NCBI RefSeq assembly: GCF_039566955.1
Contig: NZ_CP154796.1
Span: forward strand, 3,596,001 to 3,660,000
Length of the DNA: 64,000 bases
Direction of reading: 5' to 3'
Origin: Micromonospora sp. DSM 45708
GTDB lineage: Bacteria > Actinomycetota > Actinomycetes > Mycobacteriales > Micromonosporaceae
Position 1 is the first letter of the stretch; every line of letters starts with the position of its first letter. Shown here in pieces: positions 12,092 through 21,883 of this stretch. The notes beneath the pieces are model-generated. The model saw only the letters and a program-made list of their open reading frames with translations, was not told the DNA's origin and made no database searches. The position numbers were made by a program, and so were the translations under genes.

Positions 12092-15000
12092 CAGTTGGTG
12101 TCCTCTTCCGCCGCGAGCAGCGCGGCGACCTCGGTGTCGGAGAGCCCGTCGAGTTCGGCGGCGATCCGCTGTTCGATCTGGGCGGCCAGGTCGGCCACCA
12201 CGGGGCTGCCGAACAGCGCCCGCATGGGCAGGTCGACGTCCACCTCGGCGCGGATCCGGGCCATCGCCCGCATGCCGCGCAGCGAGTTGCCGCCGAGGGC
12301 GAAGAAGTCGTCGAGCGCGCCGACCTTCTCCACCTGGAGGATGTCGGCGTACACCTCGGCGACCAGCGCCTCCGCCTCGGTGCGCGGGGCGACGTAGCTG
12401 TCCTCGGTCGGTTCGGTGGCCGCCGGGGCGGGCAGCGCGGCGCGGTCCAGCTTGCCGTTCGGCGTCAACGGCAGCGCGTCCAGCCGGACCAGGGCGGCCG
12501 GCACCAGGTGTGCCGGCAGCTCGCGGGCCAGCTCGGCGCGGACCGAGTCGGAGTGCGCCGGGCCGACCAGGTAGCCGACCAGCATCGGCTCGCCGCCGTC
12601 GGTGCGCACCGCCGCGGCGGCGGCCCGCACGTCCGGGTGGGCGAGCAGCGCGGCCTCGACCTCGCCCAGCTCGATCCGCATGCCCCGCACCTTGACCTGG
12701 TCGTCGCGACGGCCCAGGTAGTCGAGCGTGCCGTCGGGACGCCAGCGGGCCAGGTCGCCGGTGGCGTACATGCGCGTGCCGGGCGGGCCGTACGGGCAGG
12801 GCAGGAAACGCTCGGCGGTGAGGCCGGGCCGGTCGTGGTAGCCGCGGGCGAGCTGGGCGCCGGTGACGTACAGCTCGCCGACCACACCCGGCGGCACCGG
12901 CTGGAACGCGGCGTCGAGCAGCAGCGCCCCGGTGTTCGCGGTGGGCGTGCCGATCGGCACCGGCCCGGGGACGACCGGCTCACCGGGGGCGATCCGGGCC
13001 GCGACGCAGCCGACCGTGGCCTCGGTCGGGCCGTACTCGTTGACCACCGCCACCTCGGGGTGCGCGGCCCGCCAGCCGGCGAGCTGCTCGCCGCTCAGCG
13101 CCTCCCCGCCGATCACCAGGTCGACCGTCGGCGACAGCTCGCCGTCGAGCAACGGCAGGTGACTCGGGGTGACCTTGAGGAAGGACGGCCGGCCACCGGC
13201 CCGCGCGGCCGGCGAGTCGATCGCGGCCAGCCGTACCGTGCCGCCGGCGGTGAGCGTGCCGAGCAGGCCGGTGACGGTGAGGTCGAACGAGACCGGCGAG
13301 TGCAGCAGCGCGGTGCCGGCCAGCCCCGGGTAGGTGGCCCGGGCCCAGGCCAGGTAGGCGGTCAACGCGCGGTGCTCGACCACCACGCCCTTCGGGCGGC
13401 CGGTGGAGCCGGAGGTGTAGAGCACGTACGCCGGGTGGTCGGGACGCAGCGGGGCGACCCGGTCGGCGTCGGTCAGGTCGTCGCCGGCCTGGTCCGCGCC
13501 GACCTCCCCGTCGAGCACCAGCGTGTCGCCGGGCACCAGCGCGGCGGTGTCCGCGGTGGCCACCACCAACGCCGGAGCGGCGTCGGCCAGCAGGTACGCG
13601 ATCCGCCCGGCCGGGTACGCGGTGTCCACCGGCACGTACGCGGCGCCGGACTTGAGCACCGCGAGCATCGCCACCACCAGCTCGCAGGAGCGGGGCAGGG
13701 CGAGCGCGACCCGGGTCTCCGGGCCGGCCCCGCGCGCCACCAGCAGCCGGGCCAGCCGGTTCGCGGCGGTGTTCAGCTCGGCGTAGCTGAGCGTCACGCC
13801 GTCGCAGACCAACGCCGGCGTGTCCGGGGTGGCGGCGGCCTGCCGCCGTACCTCGTCGGCCACGGTGGTCGCCGGCAGCTCGTGCACGGCGCCGGTCCCG
13901 GCGCGGAGCACCAGGTCCCGCTCGTCATCGGTGAGCAGCGGCAGCGCGCCGACCGGACGCTCCGGCTCGGCCACGGCGGCGGCGAGCAGCCGCACGTAGC
14001 GCCGCGTCACCGTCTCCGCGGTCGCCCGGTCGAACAGCGCGGTCCGGTAGACCAGGCGGCACTCGCCGGTGGTGATGTCGAACGCCAGGTCGTCCTTGGT
14101 GGTGCCCAGCTCGACCGGGTCGAGGCCGGAGTCCGGGATCCAGTTCAGCGCGGTCTGGAAGATCGGCTGCACGGACGGGTCGCGCTGCGGGTCCACCGCC
14201 TCGACGATCTTCTGGAACGGGGTCTGCCCGTGTTCCATGGCGTCGATCAGGCCGTTGCGCACCCGGCCGAGCAGGTCGGTGAAGGTCGGGTCGCCGGAGA
14301 CGTCGCAGCGCAACGCCACCGGGTTGACGAACATCCCGATCAGCGACGCCAGCTCCGGGTTGTCGCGGCCCGCGGTGGAGACGCCGACCACCACGTCGGT
14401 GTCACCGGAGATCCGCGACAGCAGCGCCGCGAAGCCGGCCAGCAGCACCATGTACGGGGTGGCCTGCGCGCCGAGCGCCAGCGTGCCGACCCGGTCGAGC
14501 AGCCCGTCGGGCAGCGTGAACCGCACCTCGTCGCCGGCGAAGCCGAGCTGGGCCGGGCGGGGCCGGTCCAGCGGCAGGCCGGTGACCGCCGGGGCGCCGG
14601 CCAGGTGGCCGGTCCAGAACGCGAGCTGCCGGTCCAGTTCGTCGCCGGTGAGCTGCTGGCGCTGCCAGACCGCGAAGTCGGCGTACTGGATGGGCAGCTC
14701 CGGCACGGCGGGCTCGGCGCCGGTGCGCGCGGCCTCGCAGAACGCGGCCAGTTCGGCGTGGAACAGCACCGCCGAGTGGCTGTCGAAGACGGCGTGGTGC
14801 GCCACGAACGCCAGCGCCCAGGCGTCGTCGAGGCGGAACAGCCGGGCCCGCCACGGCGGCGGCGCGTCCAGCGGGATCGGGGTGCGGCCCAGCTCGGAGC
14901 GGAGCCGCTCGAACTCGGCCAGCCGCTCACCGGCCGGCAGGTGACTCAGGTCGGTGGTGGGCAGCGGCACCGGCTCGTGGGCGCGCACCACCTGCACCAG

Positions 15001-15213
15001 CGCGCCGTCGTCGACCCGCAGGTGGGTACGGAGCGCCTCGTGCCGGGCCACCACCCGGTTGAGCACGTCGCTCGCCGCCTCGGCGTCCACGCCGGCCGGG
15101 AAGGCCCACGGGATGGAGACGTTGAACACCGGCGAGTCGGCGTCGAGCTGGTTGGCCATCCACACCCGCTCCTGGGCGTACGAGGCCGGGAACGTCCACT
15201 CCCGCTGGCTCAT
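12091..15213 (-). CDS. NRPS elongation module C-A(Asn)-PCP
   Basis: 1040 residues. The condensation domain (about 5-440) carries HHAVFDS (139-145), where the last residue is Ser instead of the usual Gly. The adenylation domain (450-930) has [11 protein letters not shown] and pocket residues D-L-T-K-V-G-E-V-G by alignment to the phenylalanine-activating reference, which matches asparagine codes (close to DLTKLGEVG). A carrier domain has LGGNS with Ser977. There is no epimerase or methyltransferase. The start ATG at 15213 overlaps the MbtH stop (ATGA), giving translational coupling; an upstream in-frame extension inside mbtH is ignored. The dioxygenase encoded two genes upstream may hydroxylate this Asn. 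Confidence 0.93.
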
Positions 15214-15398
15214 GAGAGCGCCTCGCGCACCGAGCGGGGGCGCATGTCGGTCCAGACCTCGTCCACGTGGGCCAGGCACTCCTCGCGGCTGCCGGCGAAG
15301 CCGGTGTCGTGCCAGCCGGCGGGCAGGTCCCGGTCGGCCGACCAGATCGAGTACTGCTCCTCGTCGTTGCGGACGACCAGGAATCGGGCTTCGGCCAT
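15210..15398 (-). CDS. MbtH-like protein
   Basis: A 62-residue MbtH-family chaperone of adenylation domains. The signature residues are all present: N11, E13, Q15, S17 and W19 (NDEEQYSIW), PAGWHDTGF, a CL pair, and [10 protein letters not shown] near the C-terminus. MbtH proteins bind the A-domain N-terminal lobe and are often required for solubility or activation. It sits between the dioxygenase (one-base gap) and the Asn module (ATGA overlap), so these A domains probably depend on it. Confidence 0.97.
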   Translation of the reverse strand: MAEARFLVVRNDEEQYSIWSADRDLPAGWHDTGFAGSREECLAHVDEVWTDMRPRSVREALS

Positions 15399-15399
15399 G

Positions 15400-16353
15400 T
15401 CAGTTCGCTCCAGCGGTGTCGGGGGTGTACGCCTCGGCCATCGCCACGGCGATCTTGCGGGGACCGGTGAACGGCTCCCGGCCGTGCGCGGCGGTCATGT
15501 TGTCGACCACCAGCACGTCGTCGCGCTGGTAGTCGAAGCGGACCGTGGCCGCCCGGTAGGCGGCCCGCAGGTGGTCCATGACGTCGGCGGGGATCTCGCC
15601 GCCGTCGCCGTAGTAGGTGTTCGACGGCAGCCCGTCGGCGCCGAACATGGCCAGCAGCCCCTCCTGGTAGTCCGCCGGCAGCGTGCTGAGGTGGAAGAAG
15701 GTGGCGTGGTTGAACCAGCGCGGCGTGTCCGAGCCGGGCCGGCGGTGCACCGCGTCGCGTACCGCGCGGGTCCGCAGGCCGTCCGCGCCGACCCACTCCA
15801 CGGTGATGCCGTTGGCCGCCGCGTACGCCTCGACCTCGGCGCGGCGCTCCGTGTTGAACACCTCCTGCCAGCGGGTGCCGAAGTCGCCGTGGAAGTTGCG
15901 CACCAGCATCCAGCGGCGCCGGACGAACTCCTCCCGTACCGCGGGGTCGATCAGCTCGTACACCCGGCGCACGTCGGCCAGCGGGGTGGCGCCCCGGGTC
16001 TCCGGCGGGGTGACGCAGTAGAAGAACAACGTCAGCGGCCACCGCGCCTGGTACGAGTTCTCGTTGTGCAGGAAGATCTCCTCGTCCGGCGGGTAGTCGG
16101 TCGAGGTGTAGACCCGGCCCTTGATGGAGTGCCGGGGCGAGGACCGCTCGGTGTAGGTCAGCGGCTCGCCGGCCAGCGCGCGGACGGCGGCGTCGAAGCC
16201 GTCCACGCCGCCGGTGTCGAAGCCGCGGAACAGCAGCCCGCCGCTGGCGACGAGCGTGTCCCGCAGCTCGGCGCGCCGGGCCGCGATGAGGTCGGTCAGC
16301 GCCCGGCCGTCGTTCTCGACGACCACCGGGAGTGTGGCGGTTGTCTCGCTCAT
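15400..16353 (-). CDS. TauD/SyrP-type Fe(II)/2-oxoglutarate dioxygenase, probable amino-acid beta-hydroxylase
   Basis: 317 residues of the TauD/TfdA clavaminate-synthase-like fold. The iron ligands read H96-N-E98 (FLHNENSYQARWP) and H290 (TAAHGRE), with R299 (GPRKI) likely binding 2-oxoglutarate. The HxE form, instead of HxD, is shared with amino-acid hydroxylases such as AsnO and VioC, as I recall. FFYC and WMLVRNFHGDFG are family-like. The ATG at 16353 has AAGGAG 10 bases upstream. Sitting directly before mbtH and the Asn module, its likely job is beta-hydroxylation of Asn, free or carrier-bound. The substrate is inferred, not shown. Confidence 0.88.
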   Translation of the reverse strand: MSETTATLPVVVENDGRALTDLIAARRAELRDTLVASGGLLFRGFDTGGVDGFDAAVRALAGEPLTYTERSSPRHSIKGRVYTSTDYPPDEEIFLHNENSYQARWPLTLFFYCVTPPETRGATPLADVRRVYELIDPAVREEFVRRRWMLVRNFHGDFGTRWQEVFNTERRAEVEAYAAANGITVEWVGADGLRTRAVRDAVHRRPGSDTPRWFNHATFFHLSTLPADYQEGLLAMFGADGLPSNTYYGDGGEIPADVMDHLRAAYRAATVRFDYQRDDVLVVDNMTAAHGREPFTGPRKIAVAMAEAYTPDTAGAN

Positions 16354-16388
16354 GGTGCGGTGTCTCCTTGTTCCGTCGGGGGGTGTTG

Positions 16389-19300
16389 TCAGCCGCGGGG
16401 CAGCCGCGGAATGGCCGGGATCGCCGCCGGGGCGGGCGGCTGGTCGGCGGGCGCCTCGGCGCGCAGTTCCTCGATCCGGGCCGCCAGGCCGGCCACGGTG
16501 GGGGTCTCGAAGAGGCTGCGCATCGGCAACCGCACCCCGGTCGCCTTGCGCATCGCGGCGATGAGCTGCACGGCGACCAGCGAGTTGCCACCGAGGGCGA
16601 AGAAGTCGTCGTCCACGCCGACGTCGGTGACGCCGAGGCCGTCGCGCCACACCTGGGCGATGGTCTTCTCCAGCTCGGTGCGGGGGGCGGCCGAGCCGCC
16701 GCCGGTGGTGGCCGGCGGGCCGGCCGGGGCGTCGGTCTCCCCGGCCAGGCTGTCCGTGGTGACCCGGGATGCCCGGCGTCGGATGTCGGCCACCGTGCGG
16801 GTGGCGATCACCACCTGCGCGCCGAGGCCCGCGCCGAGACTGCGGCGGAACGCCTCCGCGCCGTCGACCGGCCGGATGTCCTCGGTGACCGCGTCCGGCG
16901 CGTCGGCCGTCGCCGGCGCCTCGGCGAGGTTGCCGGTGACCGCGCCCTGGTCCACCCGGCGCAGCACGAAGTCGCTGATCGCGACCAGTTCCCGGCCGTC
17001 CGGGTCGCGCAGCGACAGGTCGGCGGCGACCACCTCGTCGGTGGCGGCGGACCGGTGCCGCAGGTGACTGTGGAACGTCGCCGGCAGCGTCCCGCGCACC
17101 GTGATCCGGCCGTACGACAGCGGCAGGTACGTGCCGTCGCCCTGGCCCCGGCCGAACGCGGTGGCCACGTCGAGCAACGCCGGGTGCAGCCCCCAGGACG
17201 GCAGGTCGGCCAGCGCCGCGGCGGGCGCCTCCACCCGGGCCAGCTCCTCCCCGTCGCCGAGGTGGTGCTCGGCCAGCGCGGCCCAGCGCGGCCCGAACGT
17301 GAGCATGCTGGTGCGACCCCGGCCGAACGACGCGTCGTCGTCGACCCGCCGGCCGGCCACCTGGACCGGGGCGGCCGGCGGCGCGGGCTCGGTGGTCCAG
17401 CCGGCCGTGCCGCGCACGTGGGCGCGCAGCCGGCCGGCGGCGAGGCTGGCCACGGTGAAGTCCATGCCCTCCTCGGTCGGGGCCAGCTCCACCCGGTACT
17501 GCGCGACGGTGCCGTCGGGCACCGAGAACGGCTCCAGGAAGACCACGTCGCGCAGCTCCACCGCGGCGTCCGGCGCCGGCGCGGGCAGCGCGGCGACCAC
17601 TGCGGCGCGCACCGACTCCAGGTGGGCGGTGCCCGGCACCACCGGCACCCCGCCGATCCGGTGCTCGTCGAGCAGCCAGTGGCTGTCGGCCGCGACCAGG
17701 CCGTGCAGCACGGCGCCGTCCGGGCCGGTGACCATGGTGGTCAGCACCGGGTGGGTGACCGGGCTGGTCAGCGTGTCCCGCCCGGCGGCCCGGAACGCGG
17801 CCGGCGCGGCGGTCTCCACCGCCATGCCGACCTCGGCCCAGCCGCCCCAGTTCTGCGACACCACCGGCGCGCGGAACCCGGCGCCGGAGCGCGCGAACGC
17901 GTCCAGCACGTTGTTCGCGGCGCAGTAGTCGACCTGACCGAAGCCGCCGATCACCGCCGTGATCGACGAGCAGAGCACCACGAAGTCCAGCGGCAGGTCA
18001 CCGAAGACCTGGGCCAGGGCCAGCGTGCCGGCCAGCTTCGGCGCGAGCACCCGCTCCGCCTCGGCCCGCTCCTTCACCTCGGCCATGCCACCGCCGGGCA
18101 GGCCGGCGGCGTGCACGATGCCGTCCAGCCCGCCGAACCGGCGCTCCGCCTCGGCCCGGACCCGGCGCAGGTCGTCGGCGTCGGTGACGTCGGCGGCGAG
18201 CACCAGCACCTCGGCGCCGGCCGCCTCCATCCGGCGGATCGCCGCGATGGCCCGGCCGGCCCGGTCGGCGCCGCCGTGCACCGCCAGGTGCGCGTCCCAG
18301 TCGTCCCGGCCGGGCAGGCCGGAGCGGGCCAGCAGCACCAGCTTGGCGCGGGCCCGGCGGGCGAAGTCCTCGGCCAGCGTGACGCCGATGCCGCCGAGAC
18401 CGCCGGTGATCAGGTAGCGGCCCTCCTCGCGCAGCACGCCCGGCTCGTCCTCGGCGGCCACGGTCACCTGCTCGTAGCCGCCCACCCAGCGCCGGTCGCG
18501 GCGCAACGCCACCTCCGGGTGCTCCGGGTCGACCGGGCTGCGCAGCTCCACCGCCAGGGCGGCCACGCCGCGCGCGGCCGGGTCGGCGTCGAGCAGCCGG
18601 ACGGTCAGGCCGGGCAGCTCGGCCGGGAGCACCCGGGCCAGTCCGGCCAGCGTGGCGTGCTCCGGCCGGACCAGGTCGTCGCCGCGCACGTCACCGATCC
18701 CGGCGGTGACCAGGTCGAGCCGGATGCCCGCCTCGTCGGCGGTCAGGCCGGCGCCGGCGAGCGCCTGCACCAGGTGCAGCGCGCCGAAGAAGCCACGCTC
18801 CTGGGCGGCCCAGGCGGCGGCCACGTCGGTGCCGGCCGGCTCGCCGTCCAGCGCGAACGCGTGCACGATCCGCCGGGGCAGGTCCGCGCCGAGCGCGGCG
18901 ACCAGCGCCTCGGCGTCGGAACGCGCGCCGGGGCGCAGCCGGAAGCCGTTGGCGGTGGCGGCGAACGCGTCGCCGGCGCGTACCTCGACCGGGTCGTCGC
19001 CGGCGGCCCGCAGCGCCGCGACGAGCGCCTCGCCGCGCGGGCCGTCGGCCAGCACCAGGCACCGGCCCAGCGGCTCGACGGTCCGGGCCGGCCCGGCCTG
19101 CCGCCACACCGGCACGGCGAACCACTCCGGCAGCGGGCGGGGGCCGGTCTCGACCGGGGCCGTCGCCGCCTGCTCCACCGGGTCCGGCTCGACCCAGTAG
19201 CGGCGACGCTCGAACGGGTACGTGGGCAGCGGCACCCGCCGCGCGTCGGGGTCGACGGCGAGCGTCACCGGCACCCCGGCGCACCACAGCGCGCCCGCGG

Positions 19301-21851
19301 TGCCGAGCAGCGTGGCCAGGTCACCGGCCGGCTCCCCCGGGCCGGGCAGGCTGCCCAGCGGGGTGAGCGCGCGCTGCGCCTCACCGGCCTTCGCGACCTG
19401 CATCCGGGCCAGGTTGGCCAGTTGCCGGCCGGGGCCGCACTCGACCAGCGCCCAGGTGCCCTCCGCGAGCAGCGTGGCCACGCACGCGCCGAAGCGGACC
19501 GGCCGGCGCAGGTGCGCGGCCCAGTACGCCGGGTCGGTGGCCTCCGCCTCGGTGATCCAGGTGCCGGTCACGTTGGACACGAACGGCACCGCCGGCGCGC
19601 GCAGCGGCACGCTCGCCATCAACGCGGTGAACTCGTCCAGGATCGGGTCCATCATCGGCGAGTGGAAGGCGTGCGAGGTGCGCAGCAGCTTCGACTTCTG
19701 CTTGCTGCCCAGGCTCTCCGCGAACGCCTCCACCAGCGCGGTCTCGCCGGCCACCACGCAGGTGCCGGGGCCGTTCACGGTCGCCACCGACAGGCCCTCG
19801 GGCAGCCGCTCGGCCACCGCCGACTCGTCCAGCGTGACGGCCAGCATGGACCCGGTCGGCAGCGCGTGCATGAGCCGGCCCCGGGCGGCCACCACCTTCA
19901 GCGCGTCGGCCAGGTCGAGCACGCCGGCGAGCGTCGCGGCCACGTACTCGCCGATCGAGTGGCCGACCATCGCGGCCGGGGTGACGCCGGCGGCCCGCCA
20001 GGCGGCGGCGAGCGCGTACTCGACGGTGAACAGGGCGGGCTGGGTCCAGCGGGTCTCGGTGAGCTTCGCCGCCGCCTCCGGGTCCCGGCCCAGGATCAGG
20101 TCCCGGATGTCCAGGCCCAGCTCGGGGCGGAGCAGCTCGGCGCACTCGTCCACGGCGGCGGCGAACGCCGGGTCCTCGGCGTACAGCTCGGCGCCCATGC
20201 CGGCGTACTGCGAGCCCTGCCCGCTGAACAGGAAGGCCACCCGGGGGGCGGGGCCGTCGGCGACGCCCCGGTGCGCCTTGCGCCGGTCCCGCAGCGCGGC
20301 GGCGGCGGTCTGCGGGTCGCCGGCGACCACGGCGGCGCGGTGGGCGTACCGCTGCCGGCCGACGCGCAGCGTGTGCGCGACGTCGGCGATCAGGTCCGGG
20401 CTGCCGGCGGTGGCGCGCTCCAGATGGTCGGCGAGGTTCCGCACGGCGGTGTCCAGCGCGGTCGGGGTCTTCGCCGACACCTGGAGCAGGTGCGCCGGGC
20501 GGACCCGCCGCTCGGCCCGGTACGCGGCCGGCGCCTCCTCCAGCACCACGTGCGCGTTGGTGCCGCCGATGCCGAACGAGCTGACCCCGGCCCGGCGCGG
20601 CCCGCCGTCGGCGTCCCACTTGGTCAGCGTGTTCGCCACGTAGAACGGGGTGTCGGCGAAGTCGATGGCCGGGTTCGGCGTCTCGTAGTTGATGGTCGGC
20701 GGGATCAGCCCGTGCTCCATGGCGAGCACCGCCTTGATCACGCTGACGATGCCGGAGGGCTGGCTGAGGTGGCCGATGTTGGACTTCACCGAACCGATGC
20801 CGCACCAGCCCCGGTCGTCGGTGTCCTTGGTGTAGACGGCGGAGAGCGCGGCGACCTCGATCGGGTCGCCGAGCGCGGTGCCGGTGCCGTGCGCCTCGAC
20901 GTAGCTGATGGTGCGCGGGTCGATCCCGGCCAGCCCGACGGCCTGGGCGACGGCCTCCATCTGCCCGTCGATGCTGGGGGCGGTGAAGCCGACCTTCCCG
21001 GCGCCGTCGTTGTTGATCGCGTTGCCGAGCACCACCGCGCGGATCGTGTCGCCGTCGGCGATCGCGTCGGAGAGACGCTTGAGCAGCGTGACGCCGACGC
21101 CGCTGCCCCACACCGTGCCGTTGGCGTCGGCGTCGAACGGCCGGCACCGCCCGTCCGGCGAGGTGAAGCCGTCCATGCCCAGGTAACCCGCGTGCGGCAG
21201 CTCGATGTTGACGCCGCCGGCCAGCGCCATGTCGCACTCGCCGTTGCGCAGCGCCTCGCAGGCCAGGTGGAACGCGACGAGCGAGGTGGAGCAGGCGGTG
21301 TGCACGGTCATGCTCGGGCCGCGCAGGTCCAGCCGGTACGAGACGTTGGTGGCGACGTAGTTCGGCGAGTTGCCGGTGGCGATGGAGACCGCGCCGTGCG
21401 GGTTGCCGCCGACGCGCTTGTTACGCAGCACGTAGCGGTTCAGGTAGGTGGTGCCGCCGCTGCCGGCGTAGACGCCGACCGCGCCGTCGTAGCGGCCCGG
21501 GTCGTAGCCGGCGTCCTGCAACGCGGTGTAGCAGGTCTCCAGGAACAGCCGGTGCTGCGGGTCGGTGGTCTCGGCCTCGCGGGCGGTCATGCCGAACAGG
21601 CCGGCGTCGAACTCGTCGTAGCCGTCGACGAGCGGGGCCCGGTTCACCCAGCTCGGGTCGTCGACCTCGTCGGCGCTGACGCCCCGGGCGAGCTGCTCCT
21701 CGCGGGTCAGCTCGGTCGTCGACTCCACGCCGTCGACCAGGTTGCGCCAGAACTCGTCGACGTCGGCCGCGCCGGGCAGGCGGGCGGCCAGCCCGACGAT
21801 CGCGATGGGCTCGATGCCGTCGTCGTCAGCGGCGGAAATGTCGTTCTGCAT
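16389..21851 (-). CDS. Type I PKS module, unusual order KS-AT-KR-DH-ACP
   Basis: 1820 residues. KS (13-440) has Cys187 in TACSTS, His321 (EAHGTG) and His361 (SNIGHL). AT (538-830) has GQGSQ, Ser632 in GHSIGEY and HAFH at 727-730, which predicts malonyl-CoA. A KR-type region (905-1370) has ITGGLGGIG (1148-1156), Ser1296, Tyr1309 and Asn1313, so it is probably active. A DH (1375-1630) has His1397 in HxxxGxxxxP and Asp1561, but the usual Q/H four residues after the Asp is Ala. The carrier has LGGNS with Ser1757. Canonical modules run DH before KR; here DH follows KR. The ATG at 21851 has AAGGA upstream; the in-frame ATG at 21884 overlaps the preceding stop and is an alternative. Expected product is a 2,3-unsaturated or 3-hydroxy C2 extension. 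Confidence 0.92.
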   Translation of the reverse strand: MQNDISAADDDGIEPIAIVGLAARLPGAADVDEFWRNLVDGVESTTELTREEQLARGVSADEVDDPSWVNRAPLVDGYDEFDAGLFGMTAREAETTDPQHRLFLETCYTALQDAGYDPGRYDGAVGVYAGSGGTTYLNRYVLRNKRVGGNPHGAVSIATGNSPNYVATNVSYRLDLRGPSMTVHTACSTSLVAFHLACEALRNGECDMALAGGVNIELPHAGYLGMDGFTSPDGRCRPFDADANGTVWGSGVGVTLLKRLSDAIADGDTIRAVVLGNAINNDGAGKVGFTAPSIDGQMEAVAQAVGLAGIDPRTISYVEAHGTGTALGDPIEVAALSAVYTKDTDDRGWCGIGSVKSNIGHLSQPSGIVSVIKAVLAMEHGLIPPTINYETPNPAIDFADTPFYVANTLTKWDADGGPRRAGVSSFGIGGTNAHVVLEEAPAAYRAERRVRPAHLLQVSAKTPTALDTAVRNLADHLERATAGSPDLIADVAHTLRVGRQRYAHRAAVVAGDPQTAAAALRDRRKAHRGVADGPAPRVAFLFSGQGSQYAGMGAELYAEDPAFAAAVDECAELLRPELGLDIRDLILGRDPEAAAKLTETRWTQPALFTVEYALAAAWRAAGVTPAAMVGHSIGEYVAATLAGVLDLADALKVVAARGRLMHALPTGSMLAVTLDESAVAERLPEGLSVATVNGPGTCVVAGETALVEAFAESLGSKQKSKLLRTSHAFHSPMMDPILDEFTALMASVPLRAPAVPFVSNVTGTWITEAEATDPAYWAAHLRRPVRFGACVATLLAEGTWALVECGPGRQLANLARMQVAKAGEAQRALTPLGSLPGPGEPAGDLATLLGTAGALWCAGVPVTLAVDPDARRVPLPTYPFERRRYWVEPDPVEQAATAPVETGPRPLPEWFAVPVWRQAGPARTVEPLGRCLVLADGPRGEALVAALRAAGDDPVEVRAGDAFAATANGFRLRPGARSDAEALVAALGADLPRRIVHAFALDGEPAGTDVAAAWAAQERGFFGALHLVQALAGAGLTADEAGIRLDLVTAGIGDVRGDDLVRPEHATLAGLARVLPAELPGLTVRLLDADPAARGVAALAVELRSPVDPEHPEVALRRDRRWVGGYEQVTVAAEDEPGVLREEGRYLITGGLGGIGVTLAEDFARRARAKLVLLARSGLPGRDDWDAHLAVHGGADRAGRAIAAIRRMEAAGAEVLVLAADVTDADDLRRVRAEAERRFGGLDGIVHAAGLPGGGMAEVKERAEAERVLAPKLAGTLALAQVFGDLPLDFVVLCSSITAVIGGFGQVDYCAANNVLDAFARSGAGFRAPVVSQNWGGWAEVGMAVETAAPAAFRAAGRDTLTSPVTHPVLTTMVTGPDGAVLHGLVAADSHWLLDEHRIGGVPVVPGTAHLESVRAAVVAALPAPAPDAAVELRDVVFLEPFSVPDGTVAQYRVELAPTEEGMDFTVASLAAGRLRAHVRGTAGWTTEPAPPAAPVQVAGRRVDDDASFGRGRTSMLTFGPRWAALAEHHLGDGEELARVEAPAAALADLPSWGLHPALLDVATAFGRGQGDGTYLPLSYGRITVRGTLPATFHSHLRHRSAATDEVVAADLSLRDPDGRELVAISDFVLRRVDQGAVTGNLAEAPATADAPDAVTEDIRPVDGAEAFRRSLGAGLGAQVVIATRTVADIRRRASRVTTDSLAGETDAPAGPPATTGGGSAAPRTELEKTIAQVWRDGLGVTDVGVDDDFFALGGNSLVAVQLIAAMRKATGVRLPMRSLFETPTVAGLAARIEELRAEAPADQPPAPAAIPAIPRLPRG

Positions 21852-21883
21852 GGGAGGTCCTTCATTCACAAGAGGTTGCGGCA

